Below, in pieces: positions 52,955-61,822 of a DNA stretch of 64,000 nucleotides (positions within the stretch are counted from its first letter, which is position 1; every line of letters starts with the position of its first letter). This stretch comes from WHSV01 sp050693895. GTDB lineage: Bacteria; Actinomycetota; CADDZG01; WHSQ01. The stretch lies in the NCBI GenBank assembly GCA_050693895.1, contig JBOGWS010000010.1, positions 40,073-104,072 on the forward strand. Direction: 5' to 3'. A program made the position numbers and the translations under genes. The notes under the pieces were generated by a model that saw only the letters and a program-made list of their open reading frames with translations, searched no databases and was not told where the DNA came from.

Positions 52955-54022
52955 ATGCCAGAGCTCGAAGAACTCGTCGAAGCGGCGGACCTCAACGCGC
53001 TGCTGCGCGCGGTCGACGGGCTATGCGAGCGGCGCGATTGGGACGGACTCGTCGATCTCGCCGATATGTGCGAGGAGGCTCTCGAGCGAGGAAAGCAACT
53101 GTGGCCCATCGCCGACCACATCGATTACCGGCTCGCACTGGAGGCACCGGGAGACTACGCGGGCAGCGTCCTCGGCCCGGACCCGTCTCGCTTCGTGCTC
53201 GGTCCCCTAACCGAGGTCGCGGCTTCATCGCACACGTGGCACGCGCTTGCCGACTACCTCGAAACGGAGGTTGTCGCGGCCTACGTGGCTCAGGAATGCG
53301 TGGTGCGCGGGGAGAAGCTCGGCGGCGACGACCGGGCACACTCCGAGGTCCTCGAGTTGCCCGTCGAGCTCCTCAGCTTTGAGCCGACGTACTGCCTGGC
53401 GAAGTACCTCAAGCACGCGGTCGAGGTCGCCGAGCCGTGGGAGCCCAAGGAGTCGATGAGTCTGGTGCTGCCGCGCCCCAGCGACGAGCTCGATGAGCCG
53501 GAGCTGACCGAGGCCCTTCTCGAGCTCGTAACTCCGTGGACCACGGAATCCAACGGAGCCGCCCGCGCCGTCGTGGTCGAGGACGATGCCGTCGCTGCCG
53601 CTTCGTGCCTGGCGGTCGACGAGTTTCGAATCGGCCGATTGACGACGGACGAGGCGCTGCAACGCATGGCATGGGCCGCCTCGAGCGGCGGCGCACACGG
53701 CAGACGCAGGGGCGCGGCCCTCGGCCGCTTTACCGCGCTGTACACCGGAGCCCTGATCACGGACCTCTCCTGGCCCCCGGACTTCGACGAGCTGGCCGAC
53801 ACCCTGGACGAACTCAACTTCTACAGATGGGACGAGGACGAGCGCGCCGAGAAACCTCGCCCGGAAAAGTCTCAACGCGCCTCCTCACCGCGCGATCGCG
53901 GGTCGGAGGGCTGGGTGCTACGGATGGCAGTCGAGGATCCCGAACAGGGATGGGCCGCCGCGATCTCGGCCTCAGACCTCCTCGCCGAGGAAGACAACGC
54001 CTCGGAGACCTCCAAGCCGTAA
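52955..54022 (+). CDS. Uncharacterised 355-residue acidic protein
   Basis: Helical, Leu/Glu/Asp-rich protein with no recognised enzyme domain. MAWAASSGGAHGRRRGAALG in the C-terminal half is a notable Gly/Arg loop that may bind nucleotides or nucleic acid; this is inference. The end is charged and low-complexity. An AAGGAG site precedes the ATG. It may share a transcript with the DUF2945 gene. Confidence 0.75.
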   Translation: MPELEELVEAADLNALLRAVDGLCERRDWDGLVDLADMCEEALERGKQLWPIADHIDYRLALEAPGDYAGSVLGPDPSRFVLGPLTEVAASSHTWHALADYLETEVVAAYVAQECVVRGEKLGGDDRAHSEVLELPVELLSFEPTYCLAKYLKHAVEVAEPWEPKESMSLVLPRPSDELDEPELTEALLELVTPWTTESNGAARAVVVEDDAVAAASCLAVDEFRIGRLTTDEALQRMAWAASSGGAHGRRRGAALGRFTALYTGALITDLSWPPDFDELADTLDELNFYRWDEDERAEKPRPEKSQRASSPRDRGSEGWVLRMAVEDPEQGWAAAISASDLLAEEDNASETSKP

Positions 54023-54087
54023 TTTCTGGTTCCCTCCCGCTTCGCCCCCACAAGCGGCGGCTTCGCTCACGCAGCCGACCAGTCGGC

Positions 54088-54124
54088 GCCGTCGGGGAAT
54101 GCGCGCGATCGTCGAGACGATCGC
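54088..54124. repeat. 37-bp dispersed element, copy B, with 20-bp inverted repeat
   Basis: Matches 24134-24170 at 35 of 37 positions, including the perfect inverted repeat at 54105-54124. It lies 110 bases upstream of the DUF4331 start. The two copies are in the same window orientation but opposite relative to their downstream genes. Confidence 0.85.
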
Positions 54125-54234
54125 TAATTGCAACCCATTGCATTTCGTCGTCCTGCAATCCCGAGCGATGCGAACGTACGAATGAGATGCGTCGCTGCTC
54201 CTATGGGGAGCGGCACGGCTTGGGAGGTCTGCTT

Positions 54235-55653
54235 ATGACTACCGATGTGGGTGGCTCATCGCCGGGACGTCGGTTCGTCCTCGCTGCTCTCGCAGCGATC
54301 CTGGTTGCTGGTCTGGCTCTGGGCCAATTCGGTCCCGGCTCCAGCGATGCTTCGAGTCACCGAGAGGCTCCGCTGATCTCGGCCGACCCTCAAGTGGACA
54401 ACACCGATGTCTACGCGTTCGTGTCTCCCGACGCGCCGGGCACGGTGACCCTCGTGAGCAACTTCGTTCCTTTCGAGGAGCCGGCCGGAGGACCCAATTT
54501 CTATCCGTTCGCGAGCAAGAGGACCGGTCGCTACAGCATCAAGATAGACAATGACCACGATGCCAAGGCGGACCTGACGTTCCGATTCGAGTTCACCAAC
54601 AAACGTCGTAGCGGAAACACTTTCCTCTACAACACCGGCCCCGTGAACTCTCTGACGGACGAGACCCTCAACGCCTTCCAGACCTACGACGTAACTCTGG
54701 TCGACAAAAGCGGGAGGAAGACCAGGACAAAGACGCTCGTCGACAACGCAAGAGCGGTGCCCAGCAACGTGGGCGAGGCCTCGATGCCGGACTACGCTGC
54801 GTTACGTGACGAGGGCATCGTCGACGTGAGGGGCGGGGGAAACGCGTTTGCCGGACAGGCGGACGATCCGTTCTTCCTCGACCTCAGAGTCTTCGACCTT
54901 CTCTACGGTGCCGACCTCAGCGAGGTCGGCGACGACACCCTCGCAGGGTTCAACGTCAACACGCTCGCACTCCAAGTGCCCCAGGAGCTCCTGGCCAAGA
55001 ACGGCAGAGAGAATCGCAATCCGATCGTCGGCGTGTGGAGCACGGCGGAGCGCAAGCGTCTCGAGGTCCGCAAGACGCGCAGAGGAAAGAGGGTGTCCAA
55101 CAACTACCGCCAGGTGTCTCGCCTCGGCATGCCTCTCGTGAACGAGGTGGTCATCCCTCTGAAGGACAAGGACAAGTGGAACTCATCGTCACCCAACAAT
55201 GATGCACAGTTCGGAGAGTACGTAGTCGACCCGGAGCTTGCGAAGCTTATCGAGGCGATCTACGGTGACGCCACGGGACTCGAGGCTCCTGATCCACCGC
55301 GCGACGACCTGGTGTCCGTGTTCCTTACGGGTGTCGACGACTTGAACAAGCCCGCAAACGTGAAGCCGAGCGAGATGATCCGGCTGAACATGTCGATTCC
55401 TCCCTGTGAACCGCCCGACTGCACCGACTACTCGAGGCTGGGAGTCATCGGCGGCGACATCGCCGGATACCCCAACGGCCGCCGTCTGGCGGATGACGTG
55501 ATCGATATCTCGCTGCAGGTCGTCATGGGCGAACTCGTTGGACAGCCCAACGACCTGGGTGATGCGGTCGACGCCAACGACTTCGACTTCGGTGACTCGT
55601 TCCCATACGTGCCGTTGCCGACCGCGGGGTCCGACGAGAACCCGCACAACTAG
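54235..55653 (+). CDS. DUF4331 family secreted protein
   Basis: About 472 residues with a signal-type N-terminus (RRFVLAALAAILVAGLALG) and the family start SHREAPLISADPQVDNTDVY. The rest is beta-rich with a GVVTG-like repeat of Asp-rich loops and conserved Cys near the C-terminus. DUF4331 has no firm function. The ATG at 54235 follows GGGAGG. It leads the operon with TPR and NicO proteins. Confidence 0.85.
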   Translation: MTTDVGGSSPGRRFVLAALAAILVAGLALGQFGPGSSDASSHREAPLISADPQVDNTDVYAFVSPDAPGTVTLVSNFVPFEEPAGGPNFYPFASKRTGRYSIKIDNDHDAKADLTFRFEFTNKRRSGNTFLYNTGPVNSLTDETLNAFQTYDVTLVDKSGRKTRTKTLVDNARAVPSNVGEASMPDYAALRDEGIVDVRGGGNAFAGQADDPFFLDLRVFDLLYGADLSEVGDDTLAGFNVNTLALQVPQELLAKNGRENRNPIVGVWSTAERKRLEVRKTRRGKRVSNNYRQVSRLGMPLVNEVVIPLKDKDKWNSSSPNNDAQFGEYVVDPELAKLIEAIYGDATGLEAPDPPRDDLVSVFLTGVDDLNKPANVKPSEMIRLNMSIPPCEPPDCTDYSRLGVIGGDIAGYPNGRRLADDVIDISLQVVMGELVGQPNDLGDAVDANDFDFGDSFPYVPLPTAGSDENPHN

Positions 55654-55678
55654 CAAAGCTGTAGGCAGGGGAGTGGTG

Positions 55679-57013
55679 GTGACCAGCAAGACGGTCAGAG
55701 TCGTGTCGGCGACGAGCATTGCATTCGTGCTGCTCATCGCCGGCGCGCTCGGCCCCCTGCGGTCCGACCCTTCCTCGGGGTCGCAACCTGTGGCCCCGTC
55801 GGGGGTCGGCTCCTTGCTGGCCCCCGCGGCAGCGGCCGGAGATCTGGACGACACCATCGCCGGGCTTCAACAGAGACTGCGGACCGAAACCGATGACGCC
55901 CTCAGCCTCTCGAGGCTGGGCCTCGCTTACATCCAGAAGGCGCGCATCTCAACCGACTCGAGCTTCTATCCGAAGGCGCAGGAAGTGCTGCGTCGCTCTC
56001 TCGAGGCCCAGCCCGGGGACAACTTTGAAGCCATGGTGGGGCTGGGGGCGCTGGCTCTCGCCCGCCACGACTTCAAACGTGCCCTCGAGTGGGGGGGCCG
56101 GGCGAGAGACTTCAACCCGCACAACGCTCAGGTGCTAGGCCTTCTTGGAGACGCCTACCTTGAGCTGGGTCGGTACCGCGCGGCCGACCGAGCGTTTCAG
56201 GACATGATCGACCTTCGTCCCGACCTTTCGTCTTATGCGCGGGTCAGTTACGCACGTGAGCTGAGGGGTGACACGATCGGCGCGGTAGAGGCAATGAAGT
56301 TCGCGCGCAGCGCGGCCGGTGAGTCGAGCGACGAATCGTGGACCGGATATCAACTCGGCGAGCTGTTCTTCAATTCCGGGGAATACGACAGGGCGAAGGG
56401 GTTCTATAGCGAGGCCCGGCGGCTGGACCCGGTATCGGTTCTGCCCGCGGTGGGACTCGCGAGGGTTGCGGGGGCGACCGGCGACGTCGATCGAGCGATC
56501 CGAATCCTGAAGAGAGTTACCCGTCGTCAGCCTTTCGGCGAGTACCTCGTTCTGCTCGGCGACTTGCTCGGCGCCGCCGACAGGCCGGCCGAAGCGAAAG
56601 CGCAGTACGAGCTTGCGACCACCATCGCTCAGCTATACCGATCCAACGGAGTGAATGTCGATCTCGAGCAGGCGCTGTTCGACGCGGACCACGGTCGCGC
56701 CGAGGACGCGCTACGCGTCGCGCGCGCCGAGTACGAACGGCGTCGGAGCGTTCACGTTGCCGATGCACTCGCGTGGGCCCTCCACGCGAACGGTGACTAT
56801 GAGACCGCAGCACGATTCTCGCGGGAGGCCTTGCGGCTGGGGACGCGCAGTGCTCTGTTTCACTATCACGCGGGGATGATCGCGATGAAGCTGGGGCGCC
56901 GAGCCGGTGCGATCGAGCATCTCTCCACCTCCCTCGAGATCAATCCTCACTTTTCCTTCTTGCACGCGCCTCTCGCACGAAGGACGCTGGGCGACCTGAA
57001 GGCATCGCTATGA
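55679..57013 (+). CDS. TPR-repeat membrane-anchored protein
   Basis: About 444 residues. An N-terminal anchor (ATSIAFVLLIAGALGPL) is followed by repeated helix pairs such as LSRLGLAYIQKAR, VGLGALALARHDFKRAL and LGDAYLELGRYRAADRAF, i.e. about eight TPRs. It is a scaffold protein in family terms. Three tandem GTG codons (55673-55681) are possible starts; the last fits the AGGGGA site best. Its end overlaps the NicO start (ATGA). Confidence 0.85.
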   Translation: MTSKTVRVVSATSIAFVLLIAGALGPLRSDPSSGSQPVAPSGVGSLLAPAAAAGDLDDTIAGLQQRLRTETDDALSLSRLGLAYIQKARISTDSSFYPKAQEVLRRSLEAQPGDNFEAMVGLGALALARHDFKRALEWGGRARDFNPHNAQVLGLLGDAYLELGRYRAADRAFQDMIDLRPDLSSYARVSYARELRGDTIGAVEAMKFARSAAGESSDESWTGYQLGELFFNSGEYDRAKGFYSEARRLDPVSVLPAVGLARVAGATGDVDRAIRILKRVTRRQPFGEYLVLLGDLLGAADRPAEAKAQYELATTIAQLYRSNGVNVDLEQALFDADHGRAEDALRVARAEYERRRSVHVADALAWALHANGDYETAARFSREALRLGTRSALFHYHAGMIAMKLGRRAGAIEHLSTSLEINPHFSFLHAPLARRTLGDLKASL

Positions 57014-58515
57014 GATCGGCAGCACGCGCCCTGGCCGTGACGTTTATGGCATTGAGTTTCACGTCGATCATCTCGGCGCCGGCTTCGGCTCACCCGCTCG
57101 GGAACTTCACGATCAATCAATTCAGCGGGATCGAAGTCACCCGCGACGAAGTGACAGTGCACTACGTGGTCGACATGGCCGAGATCCCGACGATTCAAGA
57201 ACTGGGCATCTCGCCGGGCGAACGGGTCGAGCAGGCCGGACTCGATGCCTACGCGGGGGAGCTGATTCCGCGGCTGCTGTCCGGGATCACGCTCGAGAGC
57301 GATGGTGAGCCGGTAGAGCTGGCACTCCAACGATCGTCGGCACGGTTGCTGCCCGGCGAGGGCTCGCTCGATGTCTTTCGCGTCGAAGCCGACTGGGCGG
57401 GGGCGCTACCATCCGACGTCGTCGCGCTCGACTACACCGACGACAACTTTAGAAACCGGCTGGGCTGGAAAGAGATCATCGTTTACCCATCCGGAGGCCA
57501 GGGCCTTCGGAGCTCCACCGTCCCTTCAGAATCTTCATCGGACGTCCTGCGCGCCTATCCGGAGGACGAGCTGTCGAGTCCACTGAACCAGACGGAGGCG
57601 CAAGCCGAGTTGGCTCCCGGGGCGACAGGCTCGGTGCCGGAGGGGCGCAGGTCCACTCCGGGATCCGACCTGTTCGGAGGTTCGTTCGCCTCTCTCATCG
57701 AACGTGAGCTGACTCCTGGATTCTTCTTCGTAGCACTGCTGCTCGCGCTGGGCTTCGGAGCGGTGCACGCGCTCGGGCCGGGCCACGGCAAGACCGTGAT
57801 GGCCGCCTACCTCGTGGGGGCAGAAGGGCGAGTACGCGACGCCGTGGCGGTTGGAGTAGCGGTCTCCGCGATGCACACGATGTCGGTCGTCGTGCTGGGT
57901 CTGCTTACGCTTTGGGCCGCCAATCTCTTTCCCGCTGACGCGGTGTACCCGTGGTTGTCGTTCGTGTCCGGTGTCGTCGTGCTCGGACTCGGGTCGTGGC
58001 TGCTCGGGATCCGCTTGAAGGCCCGCAAGGCGAGGCTTCCGCACGAGCACCACCATCACGCCCACGAACATGAACTCGTCCACGAACATGAAGACGAGCG
58101 GGTGCTCGTTGGTGCGGGGGGTCCCGAACTGCCCCATCGGCAGGGGCACGATCACGGGTTCGGCTATCACACACATTCCCCGAGCGAACTACCCCCGGGC
58201 GTCTCCGTGACCTCGTGGCGCGGTCTGACCGCGATCGCGCTCTCCGGAGGCCTCCTGCCGTCGCCGAGCGCACTCGTCGTGCTCCTGGGCTCCATCGCCC
58301 TCGGTCGCGTCGCCTTCGGACTGACGCTCGTCGCAGCCTTCAGCATCGGATTGGCCGCGACCCTTACGCTGCTCGGGATGGCCGTGCTGCGCGCGCGAAC
58401 CTTCCTGGCGCGCCGCTTTGGCGAGCGCGCGAACACCCTGTTCCCGATCTGCTCGGCGGCGACGATCGCGGCGCTGGGGACCTACCTGACCGTGACGGCG
58501 GCCCTCAACCTCTAG
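57010..58515 (+). CDS. NicO/RcnA-type nickel-cobalt transporter with N-terminal lumenal domain
   Basis: A 501-residue protein. A signal peptide and beta-rich domain (about 25-200) precede about six transmembrane helices with GAVHALGPGHGKTVMAAYLVG, the NicO/RcnA signature. A His-rich cytosolic loop (HEHHHHAHEHELVHEHE) probably binds metal. It exports or imports Ni2+/Co2+ in family terms; direction is unknown. Coupled to the TPR gene and linked to DUF4331. Confidence 0.85.
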   Translation: MRSAARALAVTFMALSFTSIISAPASAHPLGNFTINQFSGIEVTRDEVTVHYVVDMAEIPTIQELGISPGERVEQAGLDAYAGELIPRLLSGITLESDGEPVELALQRSSARLLPGEGSLDVFRVEADWAGALPSDVVALDYTDDNFRNRLGWKEIIVYPSGGQGLRSSTVPSESSSDVLRAYPEDELSSPLNQTEAQAELAPGATGSVPEGRRSTPGSDLFGGSFASLIERELTPGFFFVALLLALGFGAVHALGPGHGKTVMAAYLVGAEGRVRDAVAVGVAVSAMHTMSVVVLGLLTLWAANLFPADAVYPWLSFVSGVVVLGLGSWLLGIRLKARKARLPHEHHHHAHEHELVHEHEDERVLVGAGGPELPHRQGHDHGFGYHTHSPSELPPGVSVTSWRGLTAIALSGGLLPSPSALVVLLGSIALGRVAFGLTLVAAFSIGLAATLTLLGMAVLRARTFLARRFGERANTLFPICSAATIAALGTYLTVTAALNL

Positions 58516-58519
58516 CCCT

Positions 58520-59230
58520 CTAACCGATGGAGTCGCCCGGCTGCAGGTCGATGATCTCGAGCCCCTCGACGTCGCTAGCTTCCTTACGAAGCTGCTCGGG
58601 AGTGCCGGTCAGCACGGGGAACGTCCCGTAGTGCATCCCGATCACGCGCTTCACGCCGAGCAGCCGGATCGCCTCGGCGGCGGACGCGGGCCCCATCGTG
58701 TAGTGGTCCCCGATGGGCAGCAGGGCCAGATCCGGCGTCAGCAGTTTGCCGATGAGCGCCATGTCCCCGAACACGCATGTGTCACCCGCGTGGTAGAGCT
58801 TGAAGCCGTCCTCGAACTCGAGCACTAACCCGGCGGGCTCGCCCCCGTAGGAACCGTCGGGCATAGAAGACGAGTGCTTCGCGTCGGTCATGTGGACCCT
58901 GACTCCCGCGACCTCGTAGGTCCCGCCCTTGTTGAAGCCCACAGTGTTCTTCACACCCTGTGATTCGAACCATGCGGCGACCTCGTTGATCGCAACGACC
59001 GGCGGGTCGCCGCCCGCCTTGGCCAGCTCCACGCAGTCGGCGGTGTGGTCGGTGTGCCCGTGGGTCAAGAGAATGGCGTCGAGTTTTCCGGGATTCTTCA
59101 ACCCGTCCGGACACTTGGGGTTGTTGGTCGTGAAGGCCTCGATCATCAGCCGCTTGCCTGCCGGTGTCTCGATCAGAAAGGTTGCGTGTCCGAGCCATGT
59201 GATCTTCATTCCGTCTGGAAGTTGAGCCAC
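58520..59230 (-). CDS. UPF0173 MBL-fold metal-dependent hydrolase
   Basis: About 236 residues with LTHGHTDHTADC (HxHxDH), DAKHSSS and LYHAGDTCVFGDM, and a C-terminal GMHYGTFPVL. Typical of UPF0173; substrate unknown. The GTG at 59230 with an AAGG site is preferred to the internal ATG at 59209 (MKITWLG). Confidence 0.85.
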   Translation of the reverse strand: MAQLPDGMKITWLGHATFLIETPAGKRLMIEAFTTNNPKCPDGLKNPGKLDAILLTHGHTDHTADCVELAKAGGDPPVVAINEVAAWFESQGVKNTVGFNKGGTYEVAGVRVHMTDAKHSSSMPDGSYGGEPAGLVLEFEDGFKLYHAGDTCVFGDMALIGKLLTPDLALLPIGDHYTMGPASAAEAIRLLGVKRVIGMHYGTFPVLTGTPEQLRKEASDVEGLEIIDLQPGDSIG

Positions 59231-59300
59231 GATGCCTTTTCCTCCTCGCTCTGGTGTGCCGTTAGTTCCCGTCCCTACCCAACCGGGCCCGCGTGATTCG

Positions 59301-60464
59301 TCAGAGCCCGACGGACTTGGCGATGATGTACTTTTGAATCTCACTGGTGCCCTCGACGAGGGTGAAGATTCGCACCAGTCTGTAGATGCGCTCGAGCGGC
59401 AGCTCGCGCATCCACCCCATCCCACCGTGCACCTGAATCATGCGATCCACCACCCGGTTGACCATCTCGGCGGAGTAGAGCTTGACGATGGACGACTCTT
59501 GAATGACCGGCTCTCCCTGGTCGTAACGCCACGCACACTCGTAGGTCATCAATTTGGCGGCCTTGAGTTCCACGACCGAGTCGACGATGTGGCCCTGTAC
59601 GTACTGGTTCTTGCCGATCGGCCGGTCGAATGCCGTGCGCTCCTTCGCGTATTCGATGCCGAGGTCGAGGCAGTACTCGGCGATGCCGTTACACATCGCA
59701 CCGATCGACAGCCGTCCCATCGCCAGGAACTGCATGGCGGAGTAGAAACCCATGCCCACGTTCTGGGGTCCGCCCAGGACCTGTTCCTCGCTCACCCGGC
59801 AGTTGTCGAAGACGAGCTCGTACTGACCTTCGCCTTCGACCATTCCGATCTGTGAACGTCCCACCCCGAACCCGTGCGTTCCGGCTTCGACGATGAAGGC
59901 GGTGATCCCTCCCTGTGCCTTCTTGGATCGGTCGTTGGCTGCGAACACCAGCGCGTAGTCGGCGTGCTTGCCGTTGGTGATGAAGTGCTTGGTGCCGTTC
60001 AAGACCCACTCGTCACCGTCCTGCGTTGCGGTGGTGGAGATGCTCTGCGCGTCCGAGCCGGCGTCGGGTTCTGTAAGGGCGAAGCACATCGAGGTCTTCG
60101 CGCTGATGAGGGGGGCCAGGTACTTTTTCTTCTGCTCGTCGGTACCGGAGAGGAGCACGCCCGTCGGTCCCTCGGGCCCATAGGTGGCGAACGCTGCTAG
60201 ACGGCATCCGGTTCGGGCCGCGGCCTCCCTTAGCAGCACCATGCCGAGTTGAGGCAGGCCGCTTCCACCCAGGTCCTCGGGGAAATCGGCCGCATAGAAT
60301 CCCAGCTCCGCGGACCGCCGCCGGACGCTGTCCCGCAACTCGAGGGGAACATCGTCTCGCTCGGGATCGAGCCCCGAAGCCTCGAGCGGTCGCAGCTCGC
60401 GCTCCACGAAATCGGCGAGGTTGCGGGTCAGCTCTCGGTACTCATCGGGGATCGCGAAGTCCAT
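59301..60464 (-). CDS. Acyl-CoA dehydrogenase
   Basis: A 387-residue acyl-CoA dehydrogenase: MCFALTEPDAGSD (substrate/FAD loop), GTKHFITNG and the C-terminal VEGTSEIQKYI that carries the catalytic base region. It forms a 2,3-enoyl-CoA in beta-oxidation. It is transcribed away from the PH-SHOCT gene. No etf genes are nearby. Confidence 0.95.
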   Translation of the reverse strand: MDFAIPDEYRELTRNLADFVERELRPLEASGLDPERDDVPLELRDSVRRRSAELGFYAADFPEDLGGSGLPQLGMVLLREAAARTGCRLAAFATYGPEGPTGVLLSGTDEQKKKYLAPLISAKTSMCFALTEPDAGSDAQSISTTATQDGDEWVLNGTKHFITNGKHADYALVFAANDRSKKAQGGITAFIVEAGTHGFGVGRSQIGMVEGEGQYELVFDNCRVSEEQVLGGPQNVGMGFYSAMQFLAMGRLSIGAMCNGIAEYCLDLGIEYAKERTAFDRPIGKNQYVQGHIVDSVVELKAAKLMTYECAWRYDQGEPVIQESSIVKLYSAEMVNRVVDRMIQVHGGMGWMRELPLERIYRLVRIFTLVEGTSEIQKYIIAKSVGL

Positions 60465-60803
60465 GACCTCACGATAAATGAGACACGGACTACCCTAGAC
60501 TTGAGGCGTGGACGTGGCTTGGGGATGGATGTGAGAATTTCGGCGGACGAACGGCCGTGGACGGTCACCTCGGTTCGCGCCTGGACTCTTTCCGACGGGG
60601 CCACTGTCTGGCTTCATCGACGAGGAGGGAGAGATCGACCTGCTCCCTCCGACCGACGGGACCGGAGTAGCGGTGAACCCGTCGTTCCTCGACTAACGCC
60701 GCAACGAGAAAGGGGAGAGCGAACTCTCCCCTCGACTTGTGGAGCGACCTTGCCCCCGACGACGTAGCTTACAGGCGCCGATTAGCCGAAACCAGGGGTC
60801 TGG
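60465..60803. other. 339-bp gap with a possible broken short ORF
   Basis: No confident gene. One frame opens at ATG 60525 (MDVRISADERPWTVTSVRAW). A second, one base out, runs to TAA at 60694-60696 and reads FIDEEGEIDLLPPTDGTGV. A frameshifted remnant of a short gene is possible. The hairpin at 60711-60732 follows. Confidence 0.3.
60711..60732 (-). terminator. Terminator with TTCG loop for the PH-SHOCT gene
   Basis: AGGGGAGAG (60711-60719) and CTCTCCCCT (60724-60732) form a perfect 9-bp stem with a 4-base loop, which reads TTCG on the minus strand, followed by TTCTCGTT. It is 72 bases below the PH-SHOCT stop. Confidence 0.7.
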
Positions 60804-61448
60804 CTACATGCGGTTCAGCAACTCCCGCTTCTTCGCCTCGAACTCTTCCCTGCTCAAAGTGCCCTGCTCGCGGAGGCGGTCGAGCGCCTCGATCTGCTCG
60901 GGGATGGACGGCTCCCTCTGTGTCTGAAAGCCGGCCATGTGGGGGGTCCGCATTCGGTTCTCGTTTTTCTCTGACTCCCTGTAGATGAGCAGTTGGACCT
61001 CCTCCGGCTTCTGGACGGCCGTGATCCGAGCGGGGCCGAGGTCACCCGAGGAGTCGAGCAGGAGATCTCCCGCGCCGAGCATCCGCTCGACGATCGACTG
61101 TGTGAAGGTCACGTCGTTGATGCGCTCGAGCGGTACCTCCTTCGAGTGCTTCGCGATCACGCCGGACCGGGTGATGAGACGGTCCGTCGTAAGGACGAAG
61201 AGAGTGAACCGCCACCTCATGAAGGCCACGACCGCGAAGAACACCCAGAGCCCCGTGACGACCAGACCAAGAACGGCCTTCGGTGTCGAAGCCTGGTCGA
61301 AAATCGCATCGAGTGCTCTGTAGCCGAGCAGAAGGGCCACCAGGAGCCCGATCGTCCACAGCGCGGCGGGGACCAGAGCGACCCAGTGGGGCCGCTTCTC
61401 GAAGATCAGTTCTTCGTGCTCGGCGAGGAGATCGCGTGGGAAGGCCAT
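60804..61448 (-). CDS. PH-domain membrane protein with C-terminal SHOCT domain
   Basis: About 214 residues. Two membrane helices (VALVPAALWTIGLLVALLL and VLGLVVTGLWVFFAVVAFM) precede a bPH2-like domain (RWRFTLFVLTTDRLITRSG), then LDRLREQGTLSREEFEAKK, the SHOCT oligomerisation motif. Function unknown. The ATG at 61448 is chosen over a frame 20 codons longer. Divergent from gatC. Confidence 0.85.
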   Translation of the reverse strand: MAFPRDLLAEHEELIFEKRPHWVALVPAALWTIGLLVALLLGYRALDAIFDQASTPKAVLGLVVTGLWVFFAVVAFMRWRFTLFVLTTDRLITRSGVIAKHSKEVPLERINDVTFTQSIVERMLGAGDLLLDSSGDLGPARITAVQKPEEVQLLIYRESEKNENRMRTPHMAGFQTQREPSIPEQIEALDRLREQGTLSREEFEAKKRELLNRM

Positions 61449-61522
61449 GGCTGAAAGGTAGCAAGCGAAGCTTCGCACGACCAGCGCTTTTCGCCTCTTA
61501 GGCCCCATTAGGATGCGGGGCT

Positions 61523-61822
61523 ATGGATATCGATAGAGCAACCGTCGACCATGTGGCGCGCTTGGCGCGCCTCGACCTCTCCGACGAGGAGCGAGAGCGG
61601 ATGACCACAGAGCTCGGCAACATCCTCGAGCACGCGGCCAAGATCCAGGCTCTCGACCTCGACGAAGTCGAGCCCACGAGTCACGCGATACCCATCCGCA
61701 ACGTGATGCGGCCGGACGAAGCAGGGCCGTCACTGACCCAGGAAGAGGCGCTGTCGGGCGCTCCCGAGGCCGAGGACGGACGCTTCAAGGTGCCACGCAT
61801 CCTCGAAGAAGAGACGCCGTGA
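61523..61822 (+). CDS. gatC: Glutamyl/aspartyl-tRNA amidotransferase subunit C
   Basis: A 99-residue GatC. VARLARLDLSDEERERM opens the protein, and the middle shows VEPTSHAIPIRNVMRPDE typical of GatC. It stabilises GatAB, which converts Glu-tRNAGln and/or Asp-tRNAAsn to the amides. Its stop overlaps gatA. Confidence 0.95.
   Translation: MDIDRATVDHVARLARLDLSDEERERMTTELGNILEHAAKIQALDLDEVEPTSHAIPIRNVMRPDEAGPSLTQEEALSGAPEAEDGRFKVPRILEEETP

Noticed and set aside
53536..54234. N-terminal extension of the DUF4331 frame
   Set aside because: It overlaps the 355-residue gene and lacks coding character; the ATG at 54235 has a ribosome-binding site and a signal peptide.
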